Shown piece by piece: positions 36,230 to 46,681 of a stretch of DNA of 64,000 bases. A program made the translations under genes and the position numbers. Origin of the DNA: G963668605 sp963793625 (lineage in GTDB: Bacteria > Acidobacteriota > Terriglobia > Bryobacterales > Bryobacteraceae); contig CAWCAT010000020.1 in assembly GCA_963793625.1 (NCBI GenBank), positions 434,001 through 498,000 on the forward strand, read 5' to 3'. Position 1 is the first letter of the stretch. The number at the start of each line of letters is the position of its first letter. The notes under the pieces are model-generated. The model ran no database searches and had not been told where the DNA came from. It saw nothing but the letters and a program-made list of their open reading frames with translations.

Positions 36230-39200
36230 TTAGAACGACAGTTTCATCGCGAACTGGATCTGCCGCATCGAACTGCCAAACAGCAGGCTTTGAAGCACAC
36301 CTGCCTGTGCGTTGCCGATCGTTCGCGGAGCTGCGTCGCGGAGCTCGAACTGCGGGTGGTTCGGGAAGTTGAACATCTCTACGCGAAACTGATGCTCCAG
36401 CCGCTCGGTTATCTTGGTCCGCTTGATGATCGCAAAGTCGGCGTTGATCTGGTTCGGTTGGCGCAGGATATTGCGCCCTGAACTACCGTATGTCCCGGTG
36501 TTATCCGTAGTCGGCTGGAACGCCGTGATGTCATACCAGCGGTCGGGGGTCGGATTATCCAGTCCTCCGTCGAGGAGGCGGTTCGGCCGGTTGCCCGTTC
36601 CGGTAGACTGCAGGTTTGTGGATTGCAACACCGTGAAGGGGAGACCGCTACGGGCGAGGAAAATGAAGTTCACCTGCCACCCGCTGATTAGCGCATTCAC
36701 TCCCGTACCAGCGCCGCCTCCGATGCTCTTGCCCTTGCCGAACGGCAGTTCGTAGATCACCGATGACGTGAAGTTCAGCGGGACGTCGAAGTCGGAAACC
36801 GCACGGTCGTAGTTGAAGTTGTACGGGTTCAGCGTGGCGCCTTCCGTGTCCGAAACGATGTCCAAGGTCTTCCCAAAGGTGAAGGAGTTGACGAAGGAGA
36901 TACCCCGGGATGTCCTCTTCGTGAATTTTGTCTGGAGCGCGTGGTAAATCGACCAACCGCGGCTCTGCATTTGAGAAAGGCTGCGCAGCCCCGGAGCAAG
37001 GCCGATAAAGGGGCGGTTCACATCCTGGCTCGTCACACCGACCACCGGCGGAGCCACGTTGATATCGTTTTTTATCACCAGATGCTCACCTTTTGAGCCG
37101 GCATAGGCCACCTCCCAGAGAAACTCGCGCGCAATCTGGTGCTGGATATTGAAATTCCACTGCTGGGCGCGTCCGTCTCTATAGCGCGGATCAAAAATCG
37201 ACCGGGTGGATCCGCTCGGCGGTGCGTTCGGATCGATTTCCGGGATTGCGGGCAGCCCATTGCTGAGGCTCAATGTGGGCAGCAGTGAAGAGGTTTGCGA
37301 GAACGTGTACAGGAACGGCGGATTACTCGGTTTTTGAGAGGAGGTTCCGGTCATCGGGTTGTTGTAAAAGATGCCATAACCGCCACGCAGCACCGTCTTA
37401 CCGCTCCCGGAGAGGTCAAATGCGAACCCAACGCGCGGCATAAAATCCCGGTAGGGTGTGAGTTGCAGTTTGCGGCCTACATCCAGCCCGTTGATCACCG
37501 CATTGTCGGACGCAATTACGAACTTGCCCGTGCTCGTATCGAAGTTCGACTGCCGGTCGTACACCTCCACAAACGGTATAAAGAGGTCGTAGCGCAATCC
37601 CAGATTGACGGTCAGCCGCGAGCTGACCTTGAAATCGTCCTGCACGTAGGCTCCGAATTCCGGCCTGCGTTCGCCGACGACACCCCTGAAGTACTGCCGG
37701 GTCTCCTGGAACGGATAGCCGAGCAGGAATGAGGCGACGCCGAATCCGGTGGCCGCATTGATGTTGCACCCGGACGCGCTTCCTGCGCAATTGGAGGTCA
37801 GGTTTGACGTGAACTGGAACTGGCCGTTGATCGAGTCGATATTGAAAACGTTCCGGCGCCTCCTTGTGTAATTCGCACCGGCCTTGATGGTATGCCGGCC
37901 GTGAATCATGGTCACGTTGTCGTAGTACTGGAACGTGTCCAGGAAGGTGAGCAGGGGCTGGTTGCCATTGTGGCCCAAATTGCGGATCTCATTATTTGGG
38001 AACTGGATCTGAGACATGGCCGATGCCGTATCGGAGATGTTGGCGCCCGGGATTCCGACCTTCGCTGCCAGGTTCGTGCCGAAATCGATAGACGTATACG
38101 TTATGGCAAAGCGGCTGAAGCCGAACCGGAATTCATTGAGCAGGTGCGGTGAAAAGTTGTGGGTGTCGTTTATCGCCAAACCCTGGGCGCGAACCAGTCC
38201 ATCGCCGGCCCCAAAGGTCGCTCCGGCATCGCCATGGGGGAGCGAAGCGGGGAGAAAGCGGAGCGTGCGCTGGAAGCTGTAACGGGCAAACGCGTGATTG
38301 CGGTCGGTGATGGCCTGGTCTACCCTCACATCGAACTGGTCATCGTTGCGCGATACCGAGGGGTTGTACAGGAAGTTATTGATGTTCTGGCCGTTCGCGG
38401 CGATGGTGCCCGGTACGTTGGGATCCGGGTACAGTTGATCCATGATGTTCTTAGCCGCATTATCGAAGCGCGTTGAGGGAATACGATTCCCGTTAAACGG
38501 CACACCTGGGGTCAGCGGGTCGTAGATGGTTCGGGTCAGTGCGGAGAAATCGCCACCCTTCATCGCCGTGGTCGGTACCGTAGAGAGATAGCTCTGCGCC
38601 TGGCGAACGCGCCAGCCCTGGTAGTCCATGAAGAAGAAGGTCTTGTTGCGGATGATGGGCCCTCCGAAGGTGCCGCCAAACTGGTTTTGCGTGAATGGCG
38701 GTCTATCGCGGTGGTTCTTATTGTTGAACCACTCGTTCGCATCAAAGACGTCATTTCGCAGAAACTCGAAGACGCTGCCGTGGAAATCGTTGGTTCCGGA
38801 TTTGATCTGGATGTTCACGATTCCACCGCTCGAGCGCCCGAATTCCGCCGAGTAAGTACTGGTCTGAACCTTGAATTCCGACAGCGCATCGATGGATGGA
38901 AACACGACGACAGAGTTGAGCCAGGTCTCGTTATTGTCAACTCCGTCCAGCAGGAAGTTGTTGTCGCGCGTGCGCTGCCCGTTTGCCGCGAACGAAGCGG
39001 AAGCGCGCCAGGCAAGGCTGCCGGCTCCGTCGATGTTCGCGCCCGGTATGCCGCGCTGAACGCCCGGCATGATGCGGGTCAGTTGTACGAAATCGCGCCC
39101 GTTCAGCGGCAGGTCTTTGATCTGCTGCTCGCTCACGGTTTCGGCCAACTCGGAAGTATCGGACTGGATCACAGGCGCACTGCCTTCCACCTGCACGGTT

Positions 39201-39547
39201 TCGGAGACCTCGCCGACTTCCAGCCTCACGTCTGCTCGCAGTTTCTGATCGACGCCTAATTGAAGGTTCGACAGCGTGGATTTCTTGAACCCCGGCATCT
39301 CGACCGAGACGTTGTAAAGTCCGGTCGGAAGCGAAGGGGCGCTGAAGTCCCCGCTGTTGTCGGTGCGAACAGTCCGACTGACGCCGTTTTCTATGCCCGT
39401 AATGACGGCTTGTGCATTCGAAACCGCGGCGCCGCTGGGATCCTTGACGGTTCCCAGTATCGTACCGCTGACAGCCTGTGCCCCCGCCTGATTCGGAAGA
39501 AGCAGAGACAGAAGCAGACCCGTAACAGTCAGTGTTCTTTTCAACAT
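36230..39547 (-). CDS. Large TonB-dependent-receptor-like protein (Oar/CarboxypepD_reg)
   Basis: 1105 residues, intact. Signal peptide (MLKRTLTVTGLLLSLLLPNQAGAQ), carboxypeptidase-regulatory domain (GTILGTVKDPSGAAVSNAQA... GDFSAPSLPTGLYNVSV), plug (VQVEGSAPVIQSDTS... IKDLPLNGRDFVQL... EFGRSSGGIVNIQIKSG) and barrel ending RQIQFAMKLSF. GGAGGAAAGGGG precedes ATG 39547. A paralogue of the receptor at 19578-23042, with the same plug and end but a different barrel and no obvious partner genes. Ligand unknown. Confidence 0.92.
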   Translation of the reverse strand: MLKRTLTVTGLLLSLLLPNQAGAQAVSGTILGTVKDPSGAAVSNAQAVITGIENGVSRTVRTDNSGDFSAPSLPTGLYNVSVEMPGFKKSTLSNLQLGVDQKLRADVRLEVGEVSETVQVEGSAPVIQSDTSELAETVSEQQIKDLPLNGRDFVQLTRIMPGVQRGIPGANIDGAGSLAWRASASFAANGQRTRDNNFLLDGVDNNETWLNSVVVFPSIDALSEFKVQTSTYSAEFGRSSGGIVNIQIKSGTNDFHGSVFEFLRNDVFDANEWFNNKNHRDRPPFTQNQFGGTFGGPIIRNKTFFFMDYQGWRVRQAQSYLSTVPTTAMKGGDFSALTRTIYDPLTPGVPFNGNRIPSTRFDNAAKNIMDQLYPDPNVPGTIAANGQNINNFLYNPSVSRNDDQFDVRVDQAITDRNHAFARYSFQRTLRFLPASLPHGDAGATFGAGDGLVRAQGLAINDTHNFSPHLLNEFRFGFSRFAITYTSIDFGTNLAAKVGIPGANISDTASAMSQIQFPNNEIRNLGHNGNQPLLTFLDTFQYYDNVTMIHGRHTIKAGANYTRRRRNVFNIDSINGQFQFTSNLTSNCAGSASGCNINAATGFGVASFLLGYPFQETRQYFRGVVGERRPEFGAYVQDDFKVSSRLTVNLGLRYDLFIPFVEVYDRQSNFDTSTGKFVIASDNAVINGLDVGRKLQLTPYRDFMPRVGFAFDLSGSGKTVLRGGYGIFYNNPMTGTSSQKPSNPPFLYTFSQTSSLLPTLSLSNGLPAIPEIDPNAPPSGSTRSIFDPRYRDGRAQQWNFNIQHQIAREFLWEVAYAGSKGEHLVIKNDINVAPPVVGVTSQDVNRPFIGLAPGLRSLSQMQSRGWSIYHALQTKFTKRTSRGISFVNSFTFGKTLDIVSDTEGATLNPYNFNYDRAVSDFDVPLNFTSSVIYELPFGKGKSIGGGAGTGVNALISGWQVNFIFLARSGLPFTVLQSTNLQSTGTGNRPNRLLDGGLDNPTPDRWYDITAFQPTTDNTGTYGSSGRNILRQPNQINADFAIIKRTKITERLEHQFRVEMFNFPNHPQFELRDAAPRTIGNAQAGVLQSLLFGSSMRQIQFAMKLSF

Positions 39548-39675
39548 GGAACAAAGCCCCTTTCCTCCATGAATCCCCAGCCGGGTGCCGCGCAGGCCTA
39601 TCCCGGTGTTTTGCCCTCAGGATGATCCCAGTCTGTCGAAAATGCAAGTAAATTCTTAGCTGGTAGTTCTGGGAT

Positions 39676-40056
39676 TTGCCTTCAGTTGCCACGGATTCGG
39701 CCCTTGGAAGCAGCGTGCGCACCGAAGACGTCACGGCCCTCCAGTTCGCCGCATTTTGCCGCGCGCTGCCGGTTGTGTCTTCCGTCGCTGTCATCGGTGC
39801 TGCCTTCGTAATACTCCTGTTGCCGCTCGAGGTGGGTTGTAGAAGACATGCTCCTCCGCTCAAGTCTCCCGACGGACAGTACTTCGCTGTCCTCAGTTAC
39901 ACCTTGCAGGGCGCATTCGGGGACCGACATCACGAGCGTAGGCATTCGCCGGCGGTGGCGTCTGAACGGCGTGCTCGGGGATCATCGACGCGCGTCTTAT
40001 CGTCGATCTGCCCTATTTGCGGATATGTGTATCTGATATCATCTGCTCAAAGGTGA
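39676..40056 (+). pseudogene. Putative small membrane-anchored protein, possibly frameshifted
   Basis: TTG-started frame with one hydrophobic segment (VSSVAVIGAAFVILLLPLEVGC) followed by RRHAPPLKSPDGQYFAVLSYTLQGA. One base over, the continuation GTDITSVGIRRRWRLNG looks better than the Arg-rich frame given. A short inner-membrane or lipid-anchored protein is plausible; evidence is weak. Confidence 0.3.
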
Positions 40057-40159
40057 GCCCTTCATGACTCTACTGCCATGCCGCTGCAGCTTGCGGCCAA
40101 TGAGCTGGAGAGGACAATCGAATTCAAAATTACCGCCGCCCGAACTGGGAGGAACTGAA

Positions 40160-41787
40160 ATGGCTCGTTGTCTACTTGCCTGTGTTGGCGTCCTGGTTTT
40201 CGTGTGTGGCCACACAAACGCGCAACCAGGCCCTCCTGTCATTACGCAAGTCACCGATGCGGCAACTTACGCGTGGCCGGCGGACGGCATTGCTCCTCAA
40301 TCGCTCATGACTATATTCGGGAAGAATTTGTCGAGCGAGACGGTTTCCGGATCTTTCCCCCTAACGACATCGTTGGGGGGCACAAAGGTGGGATTCGAAT
40401 ATCTGGGAACCGTGGTGCCTGATCCAGCATTAGTCATGTTACCAGCACCGTTTCCCACTCGAATTTTGTACGTTTCCCCCTCTCAGATCAACGTGTTGAT
40501 TCCGTCTGTTATCACCGATAGTTTCTTCATAGATTCACGGTCACCACGGCAGCAGGTTCGGTAGCATCGGAAACACTCCGTGCAGTGTCCGATGCTCCGC
40601 GGATTTTTCCGCAAGCTGGTGGGGGCTGCGGACCTGGCTTGGTGTTTAACGTGATGCCAGATGGGAGTTGGGTCCTCAATTCCAAGTCGAACCCCGCCGC
40701 TCCAGGTAGCTGGATCACCATTCTGGCAAACGGCGCCGGCGAGGCGCTGGGCTTACTTCCCGCGGGTGACGCAGTGCCTGCTCCTGCAGATCCGAACCTG
40801 CGCCGTTCCAATGGAGCGGGAGCACGCTTTAATCGGACGCGCGCGGTCGCTGCTCCCTACACGTTTAGCGGGAAACTGGCGGGCTCCGTCGGAGTGGATC
40901 AGATCAACGCCAGAATCCCGGAGGACGGCCCGGAGGGCTGCGCAGTGCCTCTGCAACTCGTGACAAGTACTAACCATCGTAGCCAATCCGTTCCGATCGC
41001 CATCAGCCGCACGCCTGGCTCTTGCTTTGATCCACCACTGGACAGTTCCGGGATGATGCGCCTGACGCGCGTCCAGACCTCTGGTGGCGCGCCTTCCGAC
41101 AGTCACAACGATTTCTATCTGGAATTCTTCGAGGCGCGCGACCGCCGGTTACTGGATGAGAATGACCCAGACTCCATCTGGCGCCCGCCCTATTTTGTAA
41201 AAGTCACCGGACCATCCTGCCCCGGCTTTGAATCGTACGACGGGCGGCCGCTCGATCTTGGGCCGATTGTCCTCTCGCGCACGGACAACAACCAACAGGC
41301 GACCGTGGAACCTCGCCAGAATCAGGATGGTCTTTGGGGGTACTCAGCCCAATTGCCCGCGGATCTGCTTGCGGACGGCACAGTACGGGTGAGGGGCCTG
41401 GGAGGCAGCGATGTCGGTCCATTTGAAACGTCAGCCGAGTTCCCGCCATTGCGGTTTCTAACCGATTGGACACCTGGCACTGTAGTCAACCAGCTTGCCC
41501 TGACCGTGCGCTGGACAGGCGGAGATCCGAATGACATGCTTCGGCTGTCACCGTTCGACTATCCCACTGTTTGGGACAGGGTGGTTCCAGTCTGGAAACT
41601 GGAGGCGAGCGTAGCCCTCTTCACCCTGAACAAGCCATTGCTGACGCCGGGCACAATACTAAATCCGACGATTACGATTGAGCCCGCCAATCCGGGAACG
41701 AAGCTCTTCCAGGCTCCAGGCTTGACCAAAGGTGGACGGATCGAGCGCCGAATGATTTACCGCTTTAAGGGATTGGTTGCTCAATAG
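40160..41787 (+). pseudogene. TIGR03437-type exported protein, frameshifted once
   Basis: ATG 40160 with signal peptide (MARCLLACVGVLVFVCGHTNAQ). The N-terminal part ITQVTDAATYAWPADGIAPQSL... MTIFGKNLS... LYVSPSQINVLIP is the acidobacterial TIGR03437 repeat, and the next frame continues VTTAAGSVASETLRAVSDAPRIF, GSWITILANGAGEA. The break lies near 40530. The rest (to 41787) is a beta-rich region without a recognised domain. TIGR03437 domains are near-exclusive to Solibacter-like acidobacteria and sit at the C-terminus of secreted proteins; here the domain is N-terminal. Function unknown. Confidence 0.72.
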
Positions 41788-41807
41788 TACTCCGGGCAGG
41801 GCTTCGC

Positions 41808-41878
41808 AATGCGCGCCACGTTCTTCAGCTCCGCAACCCGAGCGTTCTTGTGGGCCGGTGCCTTGTTGTTCCCGTGAA
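41808..41878 (-). pseudogene. Fragment of a second copy of the glycoside hydrolase
   Basis: The minus strand reads FHGNNKAPAHKNARVAELKN, closely matching IHGNNKTPAQKNARVAELKS inside the neighbouring gene (42200-42260). Nucleotide similarity covers about 60 bases and stops abruptly. It lies immediately after the stop of the full gene, so it is a remnant of a tandem paralogue or a small duplication. Confidence 0.6.
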
Positions 41879-41904
41879 AGTAGTCCCGGAGCCCCAACGC
41901 GAAC

Positions 41905-43102
41905 TCATTTCACACTCGCCCCATGCGGCCCCTTGTTCAACACAAGCCCGGCAACATGATCCAGCACAGCATGAAAATACGCCATGTCCCGCTCCCGCAC
42001 GGGCATCTCATCCCGAACCACTCCCTCCGCACCATGCATATACCGGAACGGAAATCGCTGCGCCTGGACCCACGGCATATAACCCCAGCCCGCAGCCTTC
42101 TCGAACAAAATCGTGGCGCTTTCCAGTTCCTTGGCAAGGTTCTCAACAGTCGATCTCGCGACCGTTGTCATCTTCGTTCATCAGGACCGGACGATCAACA
42201 CTCTTCAGTTCCGCAACACGCGCGTTCTTCTGCGCTGGCGTCTTGTTGTTGCCGTGAATCAGCACCAGATCGACAGCCTTCGACAGCGACTCCGGATAGT
42301 TCATCCTGCCGTCGCTCGACACACTCACGGGCAACGCGTAATCCGCGCGCTTTTTCTGAAAACACTGCCGCACTTCTTCGATTAATTCCAGCACGTGCTT
42401 CGGAATATACGCATCGAAATCCCAACGCGTACCGCCGAGATCCCACTCGTTGGCCACATCGATAATCACGTTGCGGAAGTTTTTCTCGATGAGCCAGTTC
42501 GTTGCGTTGCGCGCGGCAGCGTGAATTGCATCGCTCGATTCGAATTGCTCGTCCTGCCCCTGATAGAAGTACATCAGGTTGACCACCATGCCGCGCTCGT
42601 CGGCCGCACGCAGCAGGCGCTCCAGCCGCGCCAGCCACTCCGGTTTGAGTGAACCGTCAGGACGGAACGCGCTCACATACGTGCCCTTCTCGCGCCCGTA
42701 TTTGTAGCCGTTCTGCCGGTCGATGCCGTTGACCTGCTTCTCGTAACCCGCGTTGCCGCCTTGCAGGCTGACCGCGATCATCAGCACGCCGTGGGCTTTA
42801 TAGAAATCGAGTGCGGAGATTACGGCATCGACGTTCTTGCCGGGGTCGAAGGGCTTCTCGTGCATCCACTCGTCGTGGAACAGCGCCTGCGCAAGCCGCA
42901 GGTTCATCAGCTTGCCTTGCGCCTGACGTTTGTAGCCGTTGCCTGTGTACGTCTTCTGCCAGGGTTGCGAAGCGCTCGCACGCATGTAAAAGGCACGCTG
43001 ATCGAACTTGGGCCCCAGCAGGAATCCCGTGCTAACCTCTGTCGCGCCGGCAGCAACGGCCATCGCGCACAGCAGCGTACACCTCAGTATGAACCGAAAC
43101 AT
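41905..43102 (-). pseudogene. Exported cellulase-like glycoside hydrolase, one frameshift
   Basis: ATG 43102 with signal peptide (MFRFILRCTLLCAMAVAAGA). TIM-barrel blocks typical of GH5-like hydrolases: ALDFYKAHGVLMIAVSLQGG, RLLRAADERGMVVNLMYFYQGQDE, FRNVIIDVANEWDLGG (the NE motif with the likely acid/base Glu), VDLVLIHGNNKTP, PVLMNEDDNG (likely nucleophile Glu). Near 42160 the frame shifts and continues LAKELESATILFEKAAGWGYMPW to 41905. About 400 residues in total. Probably secreted polysaccharide hydrolase; specificity unknown. Confidence 0.72.
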
Positions 43103-43123
43103 AGCTTGTCGATCGGAGTACGG

Positions 43124-43606
43124 CTATTTCTTGAAGAGACTGTCAAACGCGGCGCGGGCGTCACTTTGGGAACGCGGCGTTGCTGGCGCGACCGGAGTCA
43201 CCACGACAGGTGCCGTGCCGGATTTCGCATCTCTCGCGACCGTCACCCTGGGGCGGAAAAGTTCACAAGTGTTTTCGCGGTCCTTGTAAACAATTCGTTC
43301 CGGAATTGGCTTCAAGCATTGAAACCGCGTGGACGGCTCAAAATGAGTGCACTGCTTACAGCAATGCAACGCGACGCTGCATTTCGGGCAGTTGCCTCTG
43401 AAATCGTAGTCAGACGGCAGTGCTGTGGCGCAGTTGTAGCAGCGCGAAGCAGTCAGCGTCTGGACCATTCTGGGCAGCCTGGGCCCGGTCACATCTATCG
43501 GCTGCTTGGGACCTTGTTGCTTCGGGCGGTCGTCCCGGCCAAAGCCGTTCGAGGGCCTCTCTGTGTCCATGTAGCCGTGCTGTTTATATTTGCGATCGCT
43601 ATCCAT
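43124..43606 (-). CDS. Zinc-ribbon hypothetical protein
   Basis: 160 residues. An N-terminal polar tail (DTERPSNGFGRDDRPKQQGPK) precedes two zinc-binding modules: CYNCATALPSDYDFRGNCPKC and CCKQCTHFEPSTRFQC...CELF. The C-terminus ends with a short conserved helix (QSDARAAFDSLFKK) that looks like a docking peptide. Conserved in acidobacteria; no function known to me. Ends 22 bases before the glycoside hydrolase on the same strand. Confidence 0.78.
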   Translation of the reverse strand: MDSDRKYKQHGYMDTERPSNGFGRDDRPKQQGPKQPIDVTGPRLPRMVQTLTASRCYNCATALPSDYDFRGNCPKCSVALHCCKQCTHFEPSTRFQCLKPIPERIVYKDRENTCELFRPRVTVARDAKSGTAPVVVTPVAPATPRSQSDARAAFDSLFKK

Positions 43607-43906
43607 GATTTCGATAGCTCCTTAGGGAGAACAATTGACTTTTGGCGAGTCGTGCTCGTATGTACCCGGCGATGCGTCGGCTCCGTTATCCAGAGCACCG
43701 TCTCCGCCCTCGAATGGGTCTCCTCGCGGAAACAGGGCGTGAACTTGGATTCTGTAATTCAGAAATATCTGCGGGACAGCGGAACCAGGGCCGGCGGGAT
43801 CGAACCCTCCGTGACCTGCCACTTACTATGTACCACGGATTCAGCCCGGATTCCACAACTTTATTCACGCCCCGGAAGCCACAACCTGGCAAGTGCCTCG
43901 AAAATC
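43607..43906. other. Intergenic region
   Basis: 300 bases between the zinc-ribbon gene and alpha-glucan phosphorylase, both minus strand. It contains a GGGATCGAACCC string that imitates a tRNA T-arm but has no matching acceptor stem. Short inverted pair TTCTGTAATTCAGAA at about 43750. No supported gene. Confidence 0.4.
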
Positions 43907-46456
43907 CTATTCCGTGCCCCAACGCATCAGCGAATGGCACGGCCGCGTCAGCGGATCGTCATAGTGATTTGGGCTGATGCGCACGACATAGCCCAGCCTG
44001 CCGGTCTGGCTCGGAACGTAGTCCCGCGCAAATACGTGCGCCTGACCCTGACGCTCGTTTGATGGCAATGTCAGTACTTCCGTTTCCTTCAATTCGCCCG
44101 TGCCGCTCACCTTCCCAACCACCACTTCCAAACGGATATCACTCGGATCCAAACCAGCCAGATCGATTACCGTGCGGAACGCGATCGGCTTGCCGCTTAA
44201 CACCGGGCCAGCCAGATCGGGTCCGACCTCGACAAACTTGATCCGGCTCCACGTATCCTGCACCTTGCGGTTCCATTTCGCGCGCTCGTGGATCTTCTCG
44301 TAGTTGTTCTCGCGAATACTTAGATAAGCCGTGTGCGCAGGCGCGTACAATTCTGAGCTGTATTCCGCCAGCATGCGCTGGCAATTGAACCAGGGGCTCA
44401 GATTCTTCAGCGAGAGCTTCATGCGCTTGGTCCACTCGACCGGCACGCCCTCTTCCCTGCCCCCATAATACATCGGAACGATTTCGTTCTCGAGCAGCGA
44501 ATAAAGCGAGCTTGAGTGCGTCTCGTCCTGGTCCTCCGAGTACGGCTCACGATCACCGATCGCCCAGCCGCCGGAGACCTCGTAGGCTTCGTCAAACCAG
44601 CCATCAAGAATACTGACATTGAGGATGCCGTTCAACCCCGCCTTCATGCCGCTGGTGCCGCAGGCCTCTTCTCCGCGCCGCGGTGTGTTCAGCCAGATAT
44701 CGACGCCCTGCACCAGTTCACGCGCAACGCCGATGCTGTAGTCCTCTACAAACACCAGCCGCTTTTGAACTTCAGGATCACGCGACAACTGCACGATTTC
44801 ACGAATCAGGGTCTTGCCCGGATGATCCTTCGGGTGCGCTTTGCCCGCGATCACAATCTGCACTGGGAATTCGGTGCTCGATAATATCTTCTTCAACCGC
44901 TTCACGTCGCGGAACAGCAGCGTGGCGCGCTTGTACGTAGCGAAGCGGCGCGCAAATCCGATCGTGAAGACTTCCGGATCGAGCACCTCCGAAAGGCGCT
45001 TCACCTCGGCTCCGGACGCTTTACGCGCGGTTGCCGCCTCAGTCATGCTCTCTCGAACGTACGTCACCAGTTTGCGTTTGCGGCGCCGGTGCGCTTCCCA
45101 GAGTTCCTGACTTGGAATGTCCTCGATCAGGTCCCAGGTCTGTGGCTCCGGGTACTTCTCGCGCCAATCCGGCTGCAGGTACTGGTCGTACAGGCTTGCC
45201 AGATCGTAGTTCAGCCACGTGGGCAGATGTACGCCGTTCGTAACCGAAGTGATTGGAACTTCCCAGACCGGCAATTCCGGCCAAAGGTCCTGCCACATTT
45301 CCTGCGATACATAGCGGTGCAGCAAGCTCACGGCATTGCGATACGAGGACGTCTTGATCGCCAGAATCGCCATCGAGAAACGCTCCTGGTGATCCTGTGG
45401 ATTCCAGCGTCCCAGCGACAGCATCTGGTCGAAGCTGATCCCGTATTCGCGGCAGTAATCGTTGAAATACTCGTACATCAAAGCAGGATCGAAAAGATCG
45501 ATTCCTGCCGGCACGGATGTGTGAGTCGTGAATACGTTGTTTACACGAGAGGCTTCATGCGCCTCTTCGAACGTCATGTTGTGTTCCTGCATCAGAACGC
45601 GGATGCGTTCGATTGCCAGGAATGCCGAGTGCCCTTCGTTCATGTGGAACACGGTCGGCCCGATGCCGAGCGCCTTCAACGCGCGCAACCCGCCCACCCC
45701 GAGCACGATTTCCTGACGGATGCGCGTGTAAGAATCGCCGCCATACAGCTGGTCTGTAATGTCGCGATCTTCCGCGCGCTGGTTCTCCGGAATATTCGTA
45801 TCGAGCAGATACAGCTTCACGCGGCCCACGGAAATCTGCCAGACCTTGAGGTGCACAACGCCAGAGGGCAGCTTCACATAGACGTAGATGTCCTGGCCCG
45901 CCTTATCCTTTGCCGGCAGGACCGGCAAGGTGTAAAAGTCGTTGACCGGGTTGCGCTCCTGCTGCCAGCCATCCGGGTTCAGCGTTTGCTGCAGGTAGCC
46001 CTTCTGATAGAGCAAACCGACTCCGACCAGGGGAATGTCCGAATCGCTCGCGCCCTTCAGATGGTCGCCCGAGAGGATTCCGAGGCCGCCGGAATAGATG
46101 TTCACGCACTCCGAGAGGCCGTATTCCATCGAAAAATACGCGATAAGCTGAGCGCCACGCGGTTCGTCGCGCTGCAAGTAAGTGTCGAGCCTTTCGCATG
46201 CCCGCTTGTACAGCGCGATGTAGCGCGGATCCTTCGCAGCCTTTTCCAAAGTCGCCTGCGGCAGGCGGCCCAACATCAACACCGGATTGTGGTTACAGGC
46301 TTTCCAGAGATTCGCATCCAGACGCCGGAACAGGCTGCGGATGTTGTGATCCCAGCTCCAGAGCACGTTGTAGCTAAGCTCCGAGAGTCGCGACAACGAC
46401 TCCGGCAATGCGGGCCTGACAAGAAACTCTTTGAAACGCTCGATTTGGAAGGGCAT
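43907..46456 (-). CDS. glgP: Alpha-glucan (glycogen/maltodextrin) phosphorylase
   Basis: 849 residues, intact, of the GT35 subfamily with the N-terminal DUF3417 domain (LSRLSELSYNVLWSWDHNIRSLF). Phosphorylase blocks: YGLSECVNIYSGGLGILSGDHLKGASD, FHMNEGHSAFLAIERIR, TSVPAGIDLF, FARRFATYKRATLL, and the PLP-lysine site GEEACGTSGMKAGLNG near residue 605. Releases glucose-1-phosphate from alpha-1,4-glucans with phosphate. Cytosolic. Transcribed divergently from the Rrf2 regulator. Confidence 0.95.
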   Translation of the reverse strand: MPFQIERFKEFLVRPALPESLSRLSELSYNVLWSWDHNIRSLFRRLDANLWKACNHNPVLMLGRLPQATLEKAAKDPRYIALYKRACERLDTYLQRDEPRGAQLIAYFSMEYGLSECVNIYSGGLGILSGDHLKGASDSDIPLVGVGLLYQKGYLQQTLNPDGWQQERNPVNDFYTLPVLPAKDKAGQDIYVYVKLPSGVVHLKVWQISVGRVKLYLLDTNIPENQRAEDRDITDQLYGGDSYTRIRQEIVLGVGGLRALKALGIGPTVFHMNEGHSAFLAIERIRVLMQEHNMTFEEAHEASRVNNVFTTHTSVPAGIDLFDPALMYEYFNDYCREYGISFDQMLSLGRWNPQDHQERFSMAILAIKTSSYRNAVSLLHRYVSQEMWQDLWPELPVWEVPITSVTNGVHLPTWLNYDLASLYDQYLQPDWREKYPEPQTWDLIEDIPSQELWEAHRRRKRKLVTYVRESMTEAATARKASGAEVKRLSEVLDPEVFTIGFARRFATYKRATLLFRDVKRLKKILSSTEFPVQIVIAGKAHPKDHPGKTLIREIVQLSRDPEVQKRLVFVEDYSIGVARELVQGVDIWLNTPRRGEEACGTSGMKAGLNGILNVSILDGWFDEAYEVSGGWAIGDREPYSEDQDETHSSSLYSLLENEIVPMYYGGREEGVPVEWTKRMKLSLKNLSPWFNCQRMLAEYSSELYAPAHTAYLSIRENNYEKIHERAKWNRKVQDTWSRIKFVEVGPDLAGPVLSGKPIAFRTVIDLAGLDPSDIRLEVVVGKVSGTGELKETEVLTLPSNERQGQAHVFARDYVPSQTGRLGYVVRISPNHYDDPLTRPCHSLMRWGTE

Positions 46457-46622
46457 GGAAAGATAACGGAAAAAAAGTACGGCTCTGTTTTCAGAATACC
46501 AAAACGCGGGCAGTGGCGTCAGGAAGCGGCGACAACGATGTCACACTTTGCATTACATGATACCACTCTGGGGCATTACGCGCTGCATGTTGCAGAATGC
46601 ATCACTTGAGTAATTTTTCATC

Positions 46623-46637
46623 CTTAACTTTCTTAAG
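46623..46637. promoter_or_regulatory. Perfect inverted repeat before Rrf2 gene
   Basis: CTTAACTTTCTTAAG: 5-bp arms, 5-bp spacer, about 45 bases before the Rrf2 start inside an AT-rich promoter stretch. A plausible autoregulatory operator. Confidence 0.4.
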
Positions 46638-46681
46638 ATTTTCTTGTCTTATTTGGCTTGATTAGCTTTACAATTAAGGAC

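Noticed and set aside
43785..43850. tRNA-like T-arm (GGGATCGAACCC) on the minus strand
   Set aside because: The 5' acceptor stem, D-arm and anticodon arm cannot be built around it; loop size is six, not seven.
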